64,000 nt of DNA from Proteles cristata cristata (GCA_017311185.1 JAESUZ010001754.1:420272-484271), one strand, 5' to 3'; counted from the stretch's first letter, positions 12,765 through 24,579 are shown. The notes: a model not told the origin generated them from the letters alone. Translations and numbers: made by a program.

Positions 12765-12950
12765 TGAATGGGGTAGTGGAAAGAACCCGGAGCGAGAAGA
12801 CTGGCTTAGAATCCCAGGGACCCTGGAGAAGGTGCTTCCCCACTCAGAGCCTAAGTGTTTTCAGCATGGAAATGGGAAAAAGAACACGCTTCCTCCAGTA
12901 GAATGTGAGATCGCACACCTAGGACCGTATGCACACGGAGGGTGCTCGGG
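12765..12950 (+). repeat. MIR SINE
   Basis: GGGGTAGTGGAAAGAACCCG, then TTCAGCATGGAAATGGGAAA and a decayed 3' part. Confidence 0.7.
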
Positions 12951-13328
12951 AAGGGTGTGAAGATGGTCGCATCGCCCTGCTAGACTCTTCACGAAGCTGC
13001 ACAGCTCTCCTCTAATCTCGCCTGTCTGGTTCCCTCCATCGCCCCTGCTGCCCCTGTGTACACTGAGCCCCCGCCCCGCTCCCCTTCTTTCTCTGGACAA
13101 GCCAGGCTCTTTGGTGCTACTCGATCTCCCACATCCAATTTCGTGCTTCCACCTGCATCCAGGTGGTGAGAATCTGCGGAAAGGCAGAACCGGGACCGTC
13201 CCACACCTGCCAGCTCCTTCTCCATCTTTCTTTTTTTGCTTTTGGTTGTCTCCCTCCTGCCTACACATCCCTCTCTCCCTTCCCGTTCTTCCCCATGTCA
13301 ACAGCCTGTGTGTTTCCTTTCTCCTCTT

Positions 13329-13526
13329 TTTTTAGGTTTGTTCATTCATTCGTTTAGAGCGTGCATGTGTGCGCTGGTGGGGGAGGGGCAGGCAGCGAGG
13401 GGGACACAGAAGGCCAAGCAGGCTCCGTGCCGTCGGTGCAGAGCCTGATGCAGGGCTCGATCTCATGAACCATGAGATCATGCCCTGAGCCAAAATCAGG
13501 AATTGGATGCTTACCTCAGGCACCTT
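13329..13526 (-). repeat. SINEC_Fc-type SINE, diverged and 5'-truncated
   Basis: Reverse SINE text: AGCAGGCTCCGTGCCGTCGG, GCAGGGCTCGATCTCATGAA; the head has decayed to CTCAGGCACCTTAAC. Confidence 0.8.
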
Positions 13527-13559
13527 AACAACCTGGGTATTTCTACGTGTTTACACAGT

Positions 13560-14317
13560 CGTGAACAAAACGTACTCGCGGCTGGTGTTCACACATAAAC
13601 GCACACCTTCGTGTATTCCTGTGCGTTCATACTTGTGGGACTTGGGCACTATTTCACAAAGTGGGGTCATATGAGGCGCCCCTTCTGCAGCCTTTTTTAT
13701 CATCCAAACAGCAACACTGTGAGGCTCTGTCTGAATCAGCTGCAAGGGCCCTAATTCGTTCCTTTAATGGCCACATTGTATTTCATAGTGAGGCATTGCT
13801 ATCATTTCTTCATCCAGTCTTTTACTGGCAGGCATTCTCTTCATTTCCTGTGCTCCCCCAGCACCCTGAGCCTGTAAGTGGTGCTACACACCCTCGTACA
13901 TACATCCTTTCATCCCGTGCTGTTATTTTGGTGGACTAGATTCCCCAGGGATGGGATTGCTCAGTTGAGAGGCATCTGTATTTTTAATTTCAGGTGATGT
14001 TGCCAGATCGCTTTTTAACAACGCTGTAACTCGACGCCTTTCCTCCAACAATTTCATGGGTCTCTTTCCCCGCATCTACTCCAGCAATAGGTGTTAGTAT
14101 GATTCTTAGTTTTGGCCAGGCTGGTGGGGACAAAATGAAATCTTACAGTTACTTTAATTTCAAGTTCCCATACGACTAACTAGTTAACGAGTTAGTGCTT
14201 CTTTCCATATGTTTGCTGGCCCTCTGGATTTGTACTATGTCTTGCCTAGTCTTACCCTTTTACTCCACGCCTCCTTGTGAATTTCTTATCACTTTGTAAG
14301 AGCTCTTTGCATATTAT
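13560..14317 (-). repeat. Old LINE-1 3'-region remnant
   Basis: Reverse LINE-1 text of the type found in old L1M elements: ATGGCCACATTGTATTTCAT, ATTGCTCAGTTGAGAGGCAT and TTTGTAAGAGCTCTTTGCAT. No open frame survives. Confidence 0.6.
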
Positions 14318-14330
14318 AAATGTTAACTTT

Positions 14331-14390
14331 TTTTTTTTTAGAGACAGAGAAAGAGAGAGAAGGTGTAGGTGTGTAGGAGAGCTGGAGGGG

Positions 14391-14432
<42 letters not shown>

Positions 14433-14557
14433 ATCCCAAGCAGGCTCCACGCTCATTGCCAAGTGCCACACAACGGCTTGGTCTCATAACCATGAGATCA
14501 CGACCTGAGCTGAAATCAAGAGTGTGATGCTTAACCGACTGCCACCCAGGTGCCCCC
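14331..14557 (-). repeat. SINEC_Fc-type SINE with long GA tract
   Basis: Flanked by the duplication AAATGTTAACTTT; carries an expanded GA run at about 14,393-14,430. Confidence 0.92.
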
Positions 14558-14604
14558 AAATGTTAACTTTTAATTTGACATCTGTGTTGTGAATAGTTTC
14601 TTTT

Positions 14605-14831
14605 ATTTATTTATTATTTTGAAAAATTTTTATTCATTTCTAGGAGAGAGAGAGTGACAGCGTGAGCAGGGGAGGGTCAGAGAGAGAGGGAGACACAGAC
14701 TCTGAAATAGTCTCCAGGCTCTGAGCTGGCAGTCAGCACAGAGCCCGACGCGGGGCTCGAACCCATGAACTGCGAGATCATGACCTAACTGAAAGTCGGA
14801 CGCTTAACCGACTAAGCCACCCAGGCGCCCC
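14605..14831 (-). repeat. SINEC_Fc-type SINE, younger subfamily
   Basis: Carries the TTTCTAGGAGAG and GACTAAGCCACCCAGGCGCC variants; duplication GTGAATAGTTTCTTTTA on both sides. Confidence 0.95.
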
Positions 14832-14839
14832 GTGAATAG

Positions 14840-15630
14840 TTTCTTTTAATTGAAGTATAACTGGCATATAACCTTATAGTTTCAGGTGCGTAATATAATG
14901 ATTTGGTATTTGTATACATCGCAAAATGGCAAATGGTTTTATACTTGAATTCCTTATTTTCATAGTGACTTTGTGAATGGAATCTGTTGCTACAAAGTAA
15001 CTTTGAGGGGTAAAGTGTCCTTTTACGGACAACTCTCTTGTTTTCTTATGCGCTGAGACTGACCCTGTCATCTTCCTCATTTTCTCCCAAGATATTTATT
15101 GTTTTAGTTTATTTTTATTTTTGCATGTTAACTCTTCAATCCGTCCAATGGCTATTTATGTATATGGTGTCAAATGAGGTTTCAACTTTCTTGCAAAAGA
15201 GAGCTGGTTGTGCAAGCTTCATTAATTAAACAATTTTTCCTTTTCCAACGGAATTGAAATACCATCTCTGTGCCATATTGAATTCCTGTGAATATGTTGA
15301 TCTAGTCATGCTGTTCCGCTGATCTGTGCCTTGCTTCCCTACCAGCATCATCTGAATTTGGTAACAGAGGCCTCAGTATGTCCTCACCTCTAGTGAAGCC
15401 ACATTTCCACCCAATATTTTCTCTTTCGTAGGATCTGGTCATGACCAGGTCTCCCTTCTTCTATGAGAACTTTGAGATTATTCTATTCAATGACTTGTTG
15501 GTTGCCACTCGATCTCAGTGACTTGCATGGGGTCAAGCATTCAACTGGGAGCAGAAGATATTTGTTGAATGTTGTTGCTTTCTTCCTTCCCCATCCTCTA
15601 CCTCCAGGACTATAAAAGGTATTAAAGAGC
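14840..15630 (-). repeat. Old LINE-1 remnant
   Basis: Begins AATTGAAGTATAACTGGCAT and continues as AT-rich text of old LINE-1 type (TATATGGTGTCAAATGAGGT; AAAGAGAGCTGGTTGTGCAA). Probably the same insertion as the piece at 13.6 kb, split by two SINEs. Confidence 0.5.
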
Positions 15631-15640
15631 AATATTCAGG

Positions 15641-15842
15641 ATGCCGGCATGGCTCAGTCAGTTAAGCATCCTACTTCAGCTCAGGTCATGATCTCATGGT
15701 TTGCGGTTCGAGCCCCGTGTCAGGCTCTGTGCTGAATCTCTGCTTCAGATTCCGGGTCCCCCTCTCTCTCTGCCCCTCCTCCACTCACTCTCTGTCTTTC
15801 TCTGTCTGTCAAAAATGAATAAATGTTAAAAATGTTTAAAAT
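15641..15842 (+). repeat. SINEC_Fc-type SINE, older
   Basis: GGCATGGCTCAGTCAGTTAA head, AAAAATGAATAAATG tail; directly followed by a second SINE. Confidence 0.92.
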
Positions 15843-15843
15843 T

Positions 15844-16066
15844 GGGGCGCCTGGGTGGCTTGGTCGGTTGAGCGTCCGACTTTTGCTTAGGCCATGATCT
15901 CGCGGTTCGTGGGTTCGGGCCCCGTGTCGGGCTCTTTGCTGACTGCCAGCTCAGAGCCTGGAGCCTGTTTCAGTCTGTGACTCCCTCTCTCTCTGACCCT
16001 CCCCTGCTCATGCTGTCTCTCTCTCTCTCTCCTAGAAATAAATAAAACATTAAAAAAAATTTTTTT
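15844..16066 (+). repeat. SINEC_Fc-type SINE, younger subfamily
   Basis: GGGGCGCCTGGGTGGCTTGG head and CTCTCCTAGAAATAAATAAA tail, inserted at the A-rich end of the previous copy. Confidence 0.95.
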
Positions 16067-16069
16067 TAA

Positions 16070-16318
16070 AGTTTAAATACTGAAAAATTTACAGGTACAA
16101 TTATGTGAAGTCTGGAATCGGTTTTAAAATAAGCTGAGGGGGGAGAGTGAGGAAACTGAATGGAAGTACAGACAAAACAAGATCGAACTGATAATTATGG
16201 ATGCTTGGTGGTAGCTTCATAGGGCTCATTCATTTCATAGTGTAATATTTATTATATGATTCTCTCTACTTTTGTCTATGTTTGAAATATTCCATAATAA
16301 AAAAGTTTTAAAAATGCA
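16070..16318 (+). repeat. Old LINE-1 3' end
   Basis: Ends in TCTCTCTACTTTTGTCTATG and AAATATTCCATAATAAAAAA, typical of old LINE-1 3' termini. Confidence 0.5.
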
Positions 16319-16394
16319 TACGGAGCTCATTATGTTTCAGGCATTATTCTAACGGCCTTAATGCTCATGAATTCATCAAGTCCTCAAAGAAGCC

Positions 16395-16740
16395 CCGTCT
16401 TAGGCAGCTGGGGCTCCTGTAACAGAATACGGCAGACGGGGGGCTCACGCAGCACACGTTTATTTCTCAGAGTGCTGGAGGCTGGGAAGTCCAAGATGAA
16501 GGTGCCAGCTAACTCGGTTCCAAGTGGGAGCTTCCTTCCCGGCTTGCACACGGCCACCTTCTTGCTGTGTCCTCACAATGCAGAGAGCGCGTGAGCGAGC
16601 AAGTAGCGAGCTCTCTGATGTCTTTGTATAAGGGCAGCGATTTCGTCACGAGGGCTTCTTCCAAAGGCCCCGCCTCCAAATACTGTCCCATGCGGGGGTT
16701 AGGGCTTCAACACACGCAGTTGGTGGTGGTGGTGATGCTT
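16395..16740. repeat. Old interspersed repeat (LTR-like), family not assigned
   Basis: Contains TTATTTCTCAGAGTGCTGGA, GGCTGGGAAGTCCAAGATGA, CTTGCTGTGTCCTCACAATG and AAAGGCCCCGCCTCCAAATA, a widely dispersed mammalian repeat text. I do not give a family name because I cannot check it. Confidence 0.5.
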
Positions 16741-16779
16741 GGCGACACGGTTCGGTCCATAGGAAGGCCTGCAAGGCCT

Positions 16780-16890
16780 GCTAAGTGGATATTATCATCC
16801 CAGTTGAGAAAACCAAGTCCCCACAAGATTGAGGAACTTGCCCGGGATGGCAGCTGGCAGGAGCCTAGCCGTCTGCTTCTACTTTGATGC
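16780..16890 (-). repeat. MIR SINE fragment
   Basis: GTGGATATTATCATCCCAGT, TTGAGGAACTTGCCCGGGAT and GGCAGGAGCCTAGCC. Confidence 0.65.
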
Positions 16891-17339
16891 CTATTCGTTC
16901 CAACGAACCTACATGTGAAGAGCTATACATATAATATGCACTATAATGTGTTATAATTTGTATCTAACAATAATTTCATATCGCAGGATAGCAGGAAAGG
17001 CTACGAAAGAGTTAAAGAATAGGACTGTGAAAGAGAGAGGAAGAAGACTGGTCGTGGGAGGAGGGACTGAAGCTGCCAGGCAGGAGGGGGCAGGGTCCTC
17101 GTTCAGCAAGTGTGACCATCCCTCTGAGGAACTAAGACCTGAGCGAAGATGGGGAGGCTGTGTGGAGATCTGGGAAAGACTTCGAGCAGAGGACTGACAG
17201 GTGCAAAGAGCCCGAGACAGAAGCAGGTTCTGTGGCGCTGGAGCACGGCCGAGAGGGATGGTGGCCGTGCAGCGGGATCAGCTCTTACTGAAGATCGTGG
17301 TAAGGCGTTCATAGGTTCAAACAAAGGAACTAAGAGATC

Positions 17340-17720
17340 TCAGTAGGATCAAAACGATTTATTGGATTTATTAGCTCAACGATCATTTAAATACATTTTC
17401 CTACATTTTGCTGTGCTAAACTCATCTGTAACAGAGGAATGATTTAATTCTGAAGCCAAATTAACTGCTCTTTGCCTTCCTGCAAAGTCACCCGCTTTAA
17501 TTTTTTTCTCTTTGCATAACTTGATTCAATTTTTCCGCTCTTGCCACATTTTCTCCATCTCCTACACACTTTTTGAGGTGGTTATAACATTATTATCTTA
17601 TTATCAGTCCCTAGCAGGGATAATTCACTTTCCAATTGATCTATGCTGCTTATAAAACACCAAATCAACTGGAAACATAGGAAGCAAGTGGTTAGTGAAT
17701 CCTGAAAGCCAGTGTAGACA
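17340..17720. promoter_or_regulatory. Candidate conserved noncoding element (AT-rich, repeat-free)
   Basis: An AT-rich block in GC-richer surroundings, free of recognisable repeats. It contains several homeodomain-like cores (GCTTTAATTTTT, GGGATAATTCAC, CCAATTGATC, TGATTTAATTCTG) and TTTGCATAAC, an octamer-like or C/EBP-like site. It has no coding frame. Calling it an enhancer is inference. Confidence 0.3.
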
Positions 17721-18383
17721 GAAAGTTGTGTGCGAGAGGCTGGGGGCAGGCATTGCCGACCTCCGATGAGTTGATTTTACCTGTGGTCGAACAGTCCAAA
17801 TGTCAGAGGAGCATCCACGGGGCAGGTTGTCAAAGGTGTAGGTGGTATAGTTCGTGCTTACATCGGACTCACCTTGTGTGTGCTTAATATTTTACAGGCC
17901 CCTCCTAGTTTGTGTTTGTTCTAAGTAAGTATCCACCAATGTCAAGTTCAATGGTGTCTGTAGATAACATGTGTCCAAGCACAATGTTTCCCTTGAAAAA
18001 ACTGGCTGGACACAGATGTTTGTCGTATAGCCTTCACACAAACCACACTTCCCCAGGTGAAGTGGGAATGTGTATGTGGAGCCCGGTGGGCCCTTCCGCC
18101 ATTTTGACTCCAGCCTGGAGAGTGTCAACCATGGATGAGCGTGATTCCAGGCATAGATATATTTGCTGGGTTCTTTTTTTTATGGTAGGATTACCCCTGA
18201 TGTTGCGAGTTGGAAGAAAAGAGGCCGAGGACAGAACATTAAATGGACAAAACGGAGAGGTTGTGAAATAAAATTTATTGTTTGGGTAAGAGGATGCCAT
18301 TGCAAAGGACGATGTATTCCTAAAGGAATGTTCGTTCTTGGCTCTCTCTTTTCAGGCTGTCGGCTAGTGAGGTTTTGCTGATA

Positions 18384-18565
18384 ATTTTTATTAAGTTTCT
18401 TTATTTATTTTGAGAGAGAGAGGGAGAGAGAATCCCAAGCAGGCTCCGCACTGACAGCCCAGAGTCCAACACGGAGCTCAAACTCACGAACCGTAAGATC
18501 ATGACCTGAGTCGAAATCAAGAGTCTGATGCTTAACTAACTAACTGAGCTACCTAAGTGCCCTCC
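18384..18565 (-). repeat. SINEC_Fc-type SINE, diverged
   Basis: Reverse SINE with AATCCCAAGCAGGCTCCGCA and decayed head CTACCTAAGTGCCCTCCC. Confidence 0.88.
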
Positions 18566-18640
18566 CTTTAATTGCCGATTCTTGACTAGTTTATTTGGAG
18601 GGGGCAGTTAGGGAGATACAGAATCAAGAAGTCAAGAGCA

Positions 18641-18859
18641 GGGGCACCTGGGTGGCTTGGTCGGTGAAGTGCCCAACTTTGGCTCACATCACAATCTCAT
18701 GGTTTGTGGGTTCGAGCCCCACTTCGGGCTGTGCTGATGGCTTGGAACCTGGAGCCTGCTTCGGATTCTTTGTCTCCCTCTCTCTCTGCCCCTTCCCCAC
18801 TTGTGTTCTGTCTCTGTCTCTCTCAAAAATAAATAAACATAAAAATTTTTTCAAAAAAA
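18641..18859 (+). repeat. SINEC_Fc-type SINE
   Basis: GGGGCACCTGGGTGGCTTGG head and TCTCAAAAATAAATAAACAT tail; inverted relative to the copy 75 bases to the left. Confidence 0.93.
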
Positions 18860-19271
18860 GAGAGACAGGGGCGGAAGGAAATGGACAAGAAGCCGTCCAC
18901 TGAAGGCTCAGGAGGAAGTTTTCAAGGTGTTGGAGGAAAGCCTGGAGGAGGAGCTGTAGGGGAGATGAGAGAGTAATGGGAATGAATGAAAAAGTGGGTT
19001 TTAAGAAATTTTGCTGCTTTGTGTCTCTTTGTGGTGTCTGAGAAACATAACTGGGGAGCTTGAATTATCCTGAGTGATTCGGTTGTTGGATCGATTCTTC
19101 GACTGCTTCATCTCCTTGTGTCTGCTGCGAGGCTCATAGGAACAAAGGCCATGATGTAAGGTGAAGCTGCTCGGGTAAGATGGTAGGTTGGCTACGGATC
19201 TGGTGAAAGTTCACGCCAAACTATACAGCTTCGACATGAGACATGTGTCTTTTGGTTTTAGGTGGTAGGTT

Positions 19272-19276
19272 AAAAA

Positions 19277-19328
<52 letters not shown>

Positions 19329-19376
19329 AAATAAAGAAAGAAAAGAAAAAAGAAAAAGAAAAAGAGAAAAAAGAAG
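19272..19376. repeat. GAAA tetranucleotide microsatellite
   Basis: About 13 uninterrupted GAAA units, then an imperfect A/G run. Likely polymorphic between individuals. Confidence 0.95.
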
Positions 19377-19454
19377 TAAGTAGCTCTAGATACGGGGTCA
19401 AAGACCTACCTATTTGTCCTTTCTTCACTAGATGGGCCCTTCCTTCTAGTAATT

Positions 19455-19720
19455 CAGTAGATTATTGAGTAAACAGTTCTATATATCAGGCCCTAGCTAG
19501 GTGCTGAGCATAGAAAGGTATGTTGTTCATCTTTCTGGGTAATTTTGTGCTGTGTCCTGGTCCTGAAGTGTGGGCAGAAGCTTATAGACAGACAATGGAG
19601 GGGAAGGGAATTTTAGGTGGAGGGAATAGCATGGCAAAAGCACAAAGGTTTACAAAGGCAAGCCTTCCAAAAGCAGAGAGCAGTTTAATGGACCTCAGAT
19701 CTAGAGTATGTGTGGTTGGG
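19455..19720. repeat. Ancient mammalian repeat, family not assigned
   Basis: GAGTAAACAGTTCTATATATC at the start and GGAATAGCATGGCAAAAGCA later, the same kind of text as at 6.1 kb. Confidence 0.4.
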
Positions 19721-19802
19721 AAAATATGTGATTGATTTCCCTGTTGTTGGCATTAAAGATGTTTCTATTTCTCATGATTATAAATAATGCTGAGATGAAC
19801 AT

Positions 19803-20009
19803 TTTTTTAATGTTTATTTATTTTTGAGAGAGAGTGACAGAGCATGAGTTGGGGGTGGGGGCAGGGAGAGAGGGAGACACAGAATCGGAAGCAGGCTCCA
19901 GGCTCCGAGCTGTCAGCACAGAGCCCGACGCGGGGCTCGAACCCACAGACTGTGAGATCATGAGCTGAGCCAACTCAGACGCTTAACTGACTGAGCCCCC
20001 CAGGCACTC
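19803..20009 (-). repeat. SINEC_Fc-type SINE
   Basis: Reverse SINE between copies of CTGAGATGAACATTTT/CTGAGATGAACATCTT. Confidence 0.93.
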
Positions 20010-20429
20010 TGAGATGAACATCTTAATGCATAAAATGGTTTCTGGAGTTGGCTATATGGTAGATTTCTACAAGTAGAGATTATAGTGAGTTTCAGTGGGA
20101 GACTAATCCAGTGGGTCTCACCCTGGGACTTTGTCCAAATCACTGGCCCTTCCCGGTTCCCTTTTCCCCATCTCATAACATGGATCCCAGGAAGGAAAAG
20201 GACCTTTCTAGCTCTCACATTCAGACATCTAGTGGCATCTTCAAACTGTGCTTTGTCCAGGACTTGTGAGAGAGATCTAGATTCCCACTGACTGAGAAAA
20301 CTACTTGCTCTTTCATCTCAAGCAAGTCACATCCTTCCTGTATGCCTCAATTGCTCTGTTGGCTCAGCAAAGGTACTCAAAGAGACTTAGGGGGCCACAA
20401 AGTGATGTTCGCGAAGTTTTCTTTACTTT

Positions 20430-20641
20430 TTTTTTTTTTTTAAATTTATTTCTAGGAGAGAGAGAGAGACAGCATGAGCAGGGGAGGGTCAGAGAGAGAG
20501 AGAGACACAGACTGAAACAGGCTCCAGACTCTGAGCTGGCAGTCAGCACAGAGCCCGACGCGGGGCTCAAACCCATGAACCGCGAGATCATGACCCAAGC
20601 GAAAGTCGGACGCTTAACCGACTAAGCCACCCAGGCGCCCC
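20430..20641 (-). repeat. SINEC_Fc-type SINE, younger subfamily
   Basis: TTTATTTCTAGGAGAG side plus GACTAAGCCACCCAGGCGCC; duplication TCGCGAAGTTTTCTT / TCGCGAAGCTTTCTT. Confidence 0.95.
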
Positions 20642-21129
20642 TCGCGAAGCTTTCTTAATAAAAGAATTCTATAGTCTGGAGCACAGAGTTTCCTTCCACA
20701 CCATTTCTTTTATTCAGACTCCTCGTTTTCTTGCTCTGCTGTCCCCTCTGGCTCATTGGCTTCTCCCCACTCCCCCTGTGAGGGGGGGGCTGGAGGAGGA
20801 TGCACCCTGTGAGTGACGTCTTCATGTGGGTGGCCTCTAACGTCATCGATGTTCAGCAACTGTTAATCACCACCGATGCACCCAAATGCCCTGAGCTCCT
20901 GTTCATGGCCCCCACGCCCCCCTTCCCTGGGAGGAGTCCCTGAAGCTCTAAGGGCAAAACTCCCTTCTTTCATGTCTCTTTAGTCTTGGGGTGCTCCTGC
21001 CACGTTCAGACTCTTGCCTGGAGGTGCTCTCTTCTGTCGACTCTGCACTCAAACCTGGTGGTCATTCACCTCTCTGGGTCTGTTTGGTTAACGAGCTTTG
21101 GGAGCTTGTTCTTCAAGATTCCCACCCCC

Positions 21130-21280
21130 TCCTCCATGTGCACGGGGCTCTGAAACCAGACTACCTGGGTTTAAATTTTTCGCCGTCCCATTGAATAGCT
21201 ATGTGAACACACGGGTGTGGCTACATCTCCCTGCGCCCCAGATGTTTCATGTGTAAAGTGGGGACTTCCGGTAGTACTTT
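21130..21280 (+). repeat. MIR SINE fragment
   Basis: GAAACCAGACTACCTGGGTT, AATAGCTATGTGAACACACG and TTCATGTGTAAAGTGGGGAC. Confidence 0.8.
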
Positions 21281-21692
21281 TTCATCTCTGTCATTGTGTA
21301 TCCAGGCACTGCCATATGTGGCGATGTCAGCAGCAGGCACTGCTATTTCAATCCTGCATCTGAGGGGTGGTGGGCTTCGGTTTGGCTTGTATGGGGGGCT
21401 TGCTGGGCTGAGCTCTGAGCTCTGGATTTGCCACAGGTCTCCATTTGTCTTTCGTCTTCTTTGTACCCGTGGCTCCCTGGGGTCATCTTCTTGTGGCAGA
21501 AGACAGCTGCGTAGGAGGGCAAGTGCAACCACATCAGCACCTATGAAGTCCCTACTGAGTCACATCTGCTAATATCCAATTGGCCAAAGCAGGTCAGTGG
21601 GGGCAGGGATGCATAGGAGGAGGGGAGTCAATCTTCACTGAATAATGTCATGGTTTGTCTTGAAGGTTAAGTGAGATATTAACGTTTTTATG

Positions 21693-21853
21693 AATTTTTT
21701 TAATCCTTATTTATTTATTTATTTTGAGAGAAAGAGAATGTGAGCAAGCGGGGGAGGGACAGAGAGAGAGGAGAGAGAGAATCCCAGGCAGGCTCCACAC
21801 TGTCAGCACAGAGCCCAGTGTGGGGCTCGAACTCACAAAGAACTGTGAGATCC
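21693..21853 (-). repeat. SINEC_Fc-type SINE, 5' truncated
   Basis: Reverse SINE that stops after ACTGTGAGATC; the tRNA-like head is missing. Confidence 0.88.
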
Positions 21854-22989
21854 GTGGCCATGGGGGCTCGTGCGCCCTGAGGGATGATTGTGGGCGTTGG
21901 GTCCCCTGTGACTCTTCTTGTGGAAGCATGTGGGGCTTCCTCAACATGTCCGGAGTGTGCGTCTTCCTCTCCACTGTCTGCTGTGGGCGTGACCCCACCT
22001 TGCTGGCCGCCGTGGACCCATTCCTGGTCTCCACCCGAGCCCCAGGGGAAGCAGTCAGCTTTCCAAAACTCATGTCCTTAGAGCCATGTACTGTCCCCCC
22101 TCACGCAAGGTGCAGGGAGCTCTGCTCTCCTTCTTTGCCGGTTCTGTTCACCCTGCTGTCCTGGTCTGGGATGGGAGCCCCTTTCTGAACCCTCCTGGCA
22201 GGGAAGCTCCCTCATACTTGATGGCACTGCCTGGCACACACTTGCTCCCCAATGTCTCCCTTCCCGACCCTTCTGAGGGCACCAGGGTGGGGACTGCTGG
22301 GTAGCCCCGTGGCTTGTGGCCAGAGGCATTTGTGACTGCGGACACCTGTCCAGGCCTCGGTATCTTGCTCTACAAAACAGGAATCACGACTGCAGCAGCT
22401 CACGGGATCGAAGCAGCTTTTGCTATCAATGCTCACTGTGCCCTCTCCTGGCGGGGAGGCTGTGGGCTGTCACAGAAGGAGCTCACACCTGGAGCCTGGG
22501 TTTGACCCTCAGTTGTGAGACAAAGAGCACGTGACGATGCACCTGAAACCCTAAATGTCCCTCTCTGCCATAGCAGATGATCCTATTTCTCTTTCACTGG
22601 GTTTGAAGTGACGTTAACCATGGACAGGAGGACACAGAGCAGGTGCTCAATAAATGTATTTTTTTAAATGCCGGGGGTCTGCATTTGCTCGGTCCCACAG
22701 CCCTGGGGCGTATGACGCACTGGGAAAGAGCTCTGGAGGACAGGGCAGTCTATAGCCTCATTTACAGATAAGCAAACCCTATGTTTGCTTCTAGTTCATC
22801 CTGAGCGTGGCATTAGGGTCACCTGGCCTCAAACGCAGGTGTCTGCCTTGCACCCTGGCTGGGTCTAGTATGACTCAGTGCCTCTGCACATGGCTAAGCC
22901 TTTTGGCAGTGGGAAGTGTAGAGAAGCCACGTTCCCTGAGCCCCGACCCCCCTTGCTCTGGGCTGGGTGCCGTGCTCCAGGCTCGCCAC

Positions 22990-23190
22990 AGCAGCCTGCA
23001 GGTCAGAGGGCCAGAGTGCGTCCTGGGATCGCCATGCTCTCTCTATGCGACCTTTGACAAAGTCCCCTCACCCACTGGGTCTCATTTGCACGCCCATCAA
23101 TGGAGGGGAGATAGTATCTCCATCAGAGAAGTGCCGCCGCACACAGGATGAGCTGAAGCACATGACACACTTCGCAGGGCAAGTGGCAAC
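22990..23190 (+). repeat. MIR SINE fragment
   Basis: ATGCGACCTTTGACAAAGTC, then GGAGGGGAGATAGTATCTCC and a decayed 3' part. Confidence 0.6.
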
Positions 23191-23780
23191 CACGGTCATC
23201 ATTATCATCTCGTTTAATACTAACCCTGAGAACTGGGGATCCAGGGAGCCTCAAAACACACCCGGATGTCTTTGGCCTCCCAGAGGGAATATCTCACACC
23301 CCCAGGCCTGGCGGCCTGGCCACACTCGGGGACATTCTCTCATGAAAGGCACGACACGGCACCTCCCCGGGGTTTGCAAAAGCACAAACACCCAACCCAG
23401 GGGTAGCCTTTCAGACTCGGAAGCCCTTTATCCCACACAACACGTCACTACCCCCTCATACCTCTGGTGCTTTACAGCTGATGCTGGCAAAGCAGGGATG
23501 CTGACCCTGGACTTACAGATGAGAACATGTGGGCCGAGGGACTCACATTTGGGGCCCCAGGCCCTGGCTCTGGGGTGGCCCTAGGAGGAGAGGTCCCTCC
23601 TCTGGGGCGGGTAGGGGAGAGGTCCGATTCCGACTCTGCCCCAGTGCCCTGGGCTCTGCCTCCCAGCCCTCCCTCTGTGCCCTGTAGAAGATGGAGCCTT
23701 CCTGAATGAGGCTCGGGAACGTTGCCACCGTTCAATGAGCTAATGGCGAAATCGGAAACTCAAGGGCTGGTAGCAGAGGC

Positions 23781-23818
23781 AAAAAAAAAAAAAAAAAGAG
23801 AGAGAGAGAGAGAGAGAA
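23781..23818. repeat. Poly-A plus GA microsatellite
   Basis: Seventeen A followed by about ten GA units, with no SINE body beside it. Confidence 0.85.
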
Positions 23819-24147
23819 GTTTTGATTCATGGGCAGGAGGATCAGTGAATGGGGAAGATGCCTGCGGTAATAGAGGAAGTGCTTGAGTGGCACATCCTTC
23901 TAGCAGACTCTCGCTCCCAGGGAGAGGAAGGTCAGGTTAGGCCCCGGTGGGTGGGGCTGTGGAGCCTGAGAGGGGAGGCCAGGGAGCACTGCAGTCAGAG
24001 GAAGCCTGGTACCGGCAGGGGAGGGGTGGAGGGGGAGGGAGAAGAGGGGAGGTACTGGTGATAACAGGGCTCCCCAGTGTACGGTGTATAAAGTCAGCGG
24101 GTAGAAGCCAGGCACAAAATCGGGGCTCACAAAACCAAAACACCTGA

Positions 24148-24363
24148 AAACTTCTTTAAAAAAATTTTGTTTTTTAAATTTACTTTTGAGAGAGAGAGAG
24201 AATGAGCAGGGAAGGGGCAAGGAGGGGGGTGGACAGAGGATCTGAAGTGGGTCCTGTGCCGACAGCCGAGAGCCCCATGCAGGGCTCGAACTCACAAAGC
24301 GCGACAAGATCATGAGCTGAGCAGAAGCCGGACCCTTAACCAACTGAGCCACCCAGGCGCCCC
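24148..24363 (-). repeat. SINEC_Fc-type SINE
   Basis: Reverse SINE ending GAGCCACCCAGGCGCCCC; duplication GAAAACTTCTTT / GGAAACTTCTTT. Confidence 0.92.
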
Positions 24364-24579
24364 TGGAAACTTCTTTTATTAGGGCAGATTGGAGTGTCCT
24401 GTCTCTTTAGAAGCCGGGATAAAATCTCTCCGCTGCCTCTGCTGGTCTTGAATGCGTGAACGAGTTAATTTTTACACTCTCGGATCTGGTTTCTGGGGTA
24501 TGTGTGTGTGGGGGTGGGGGTGGTAAGTATCTGGAGTCACAAGGGGGCTTTCCCGTCCAGTCTCTTCCTTCTGCTCTTT

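Noticed and set aside
18595..18903. Microgene-like ORF over a plus-strand SINE
   Set aside because: It translates the SINE body itself; the same frame recurs in other SINE copies.
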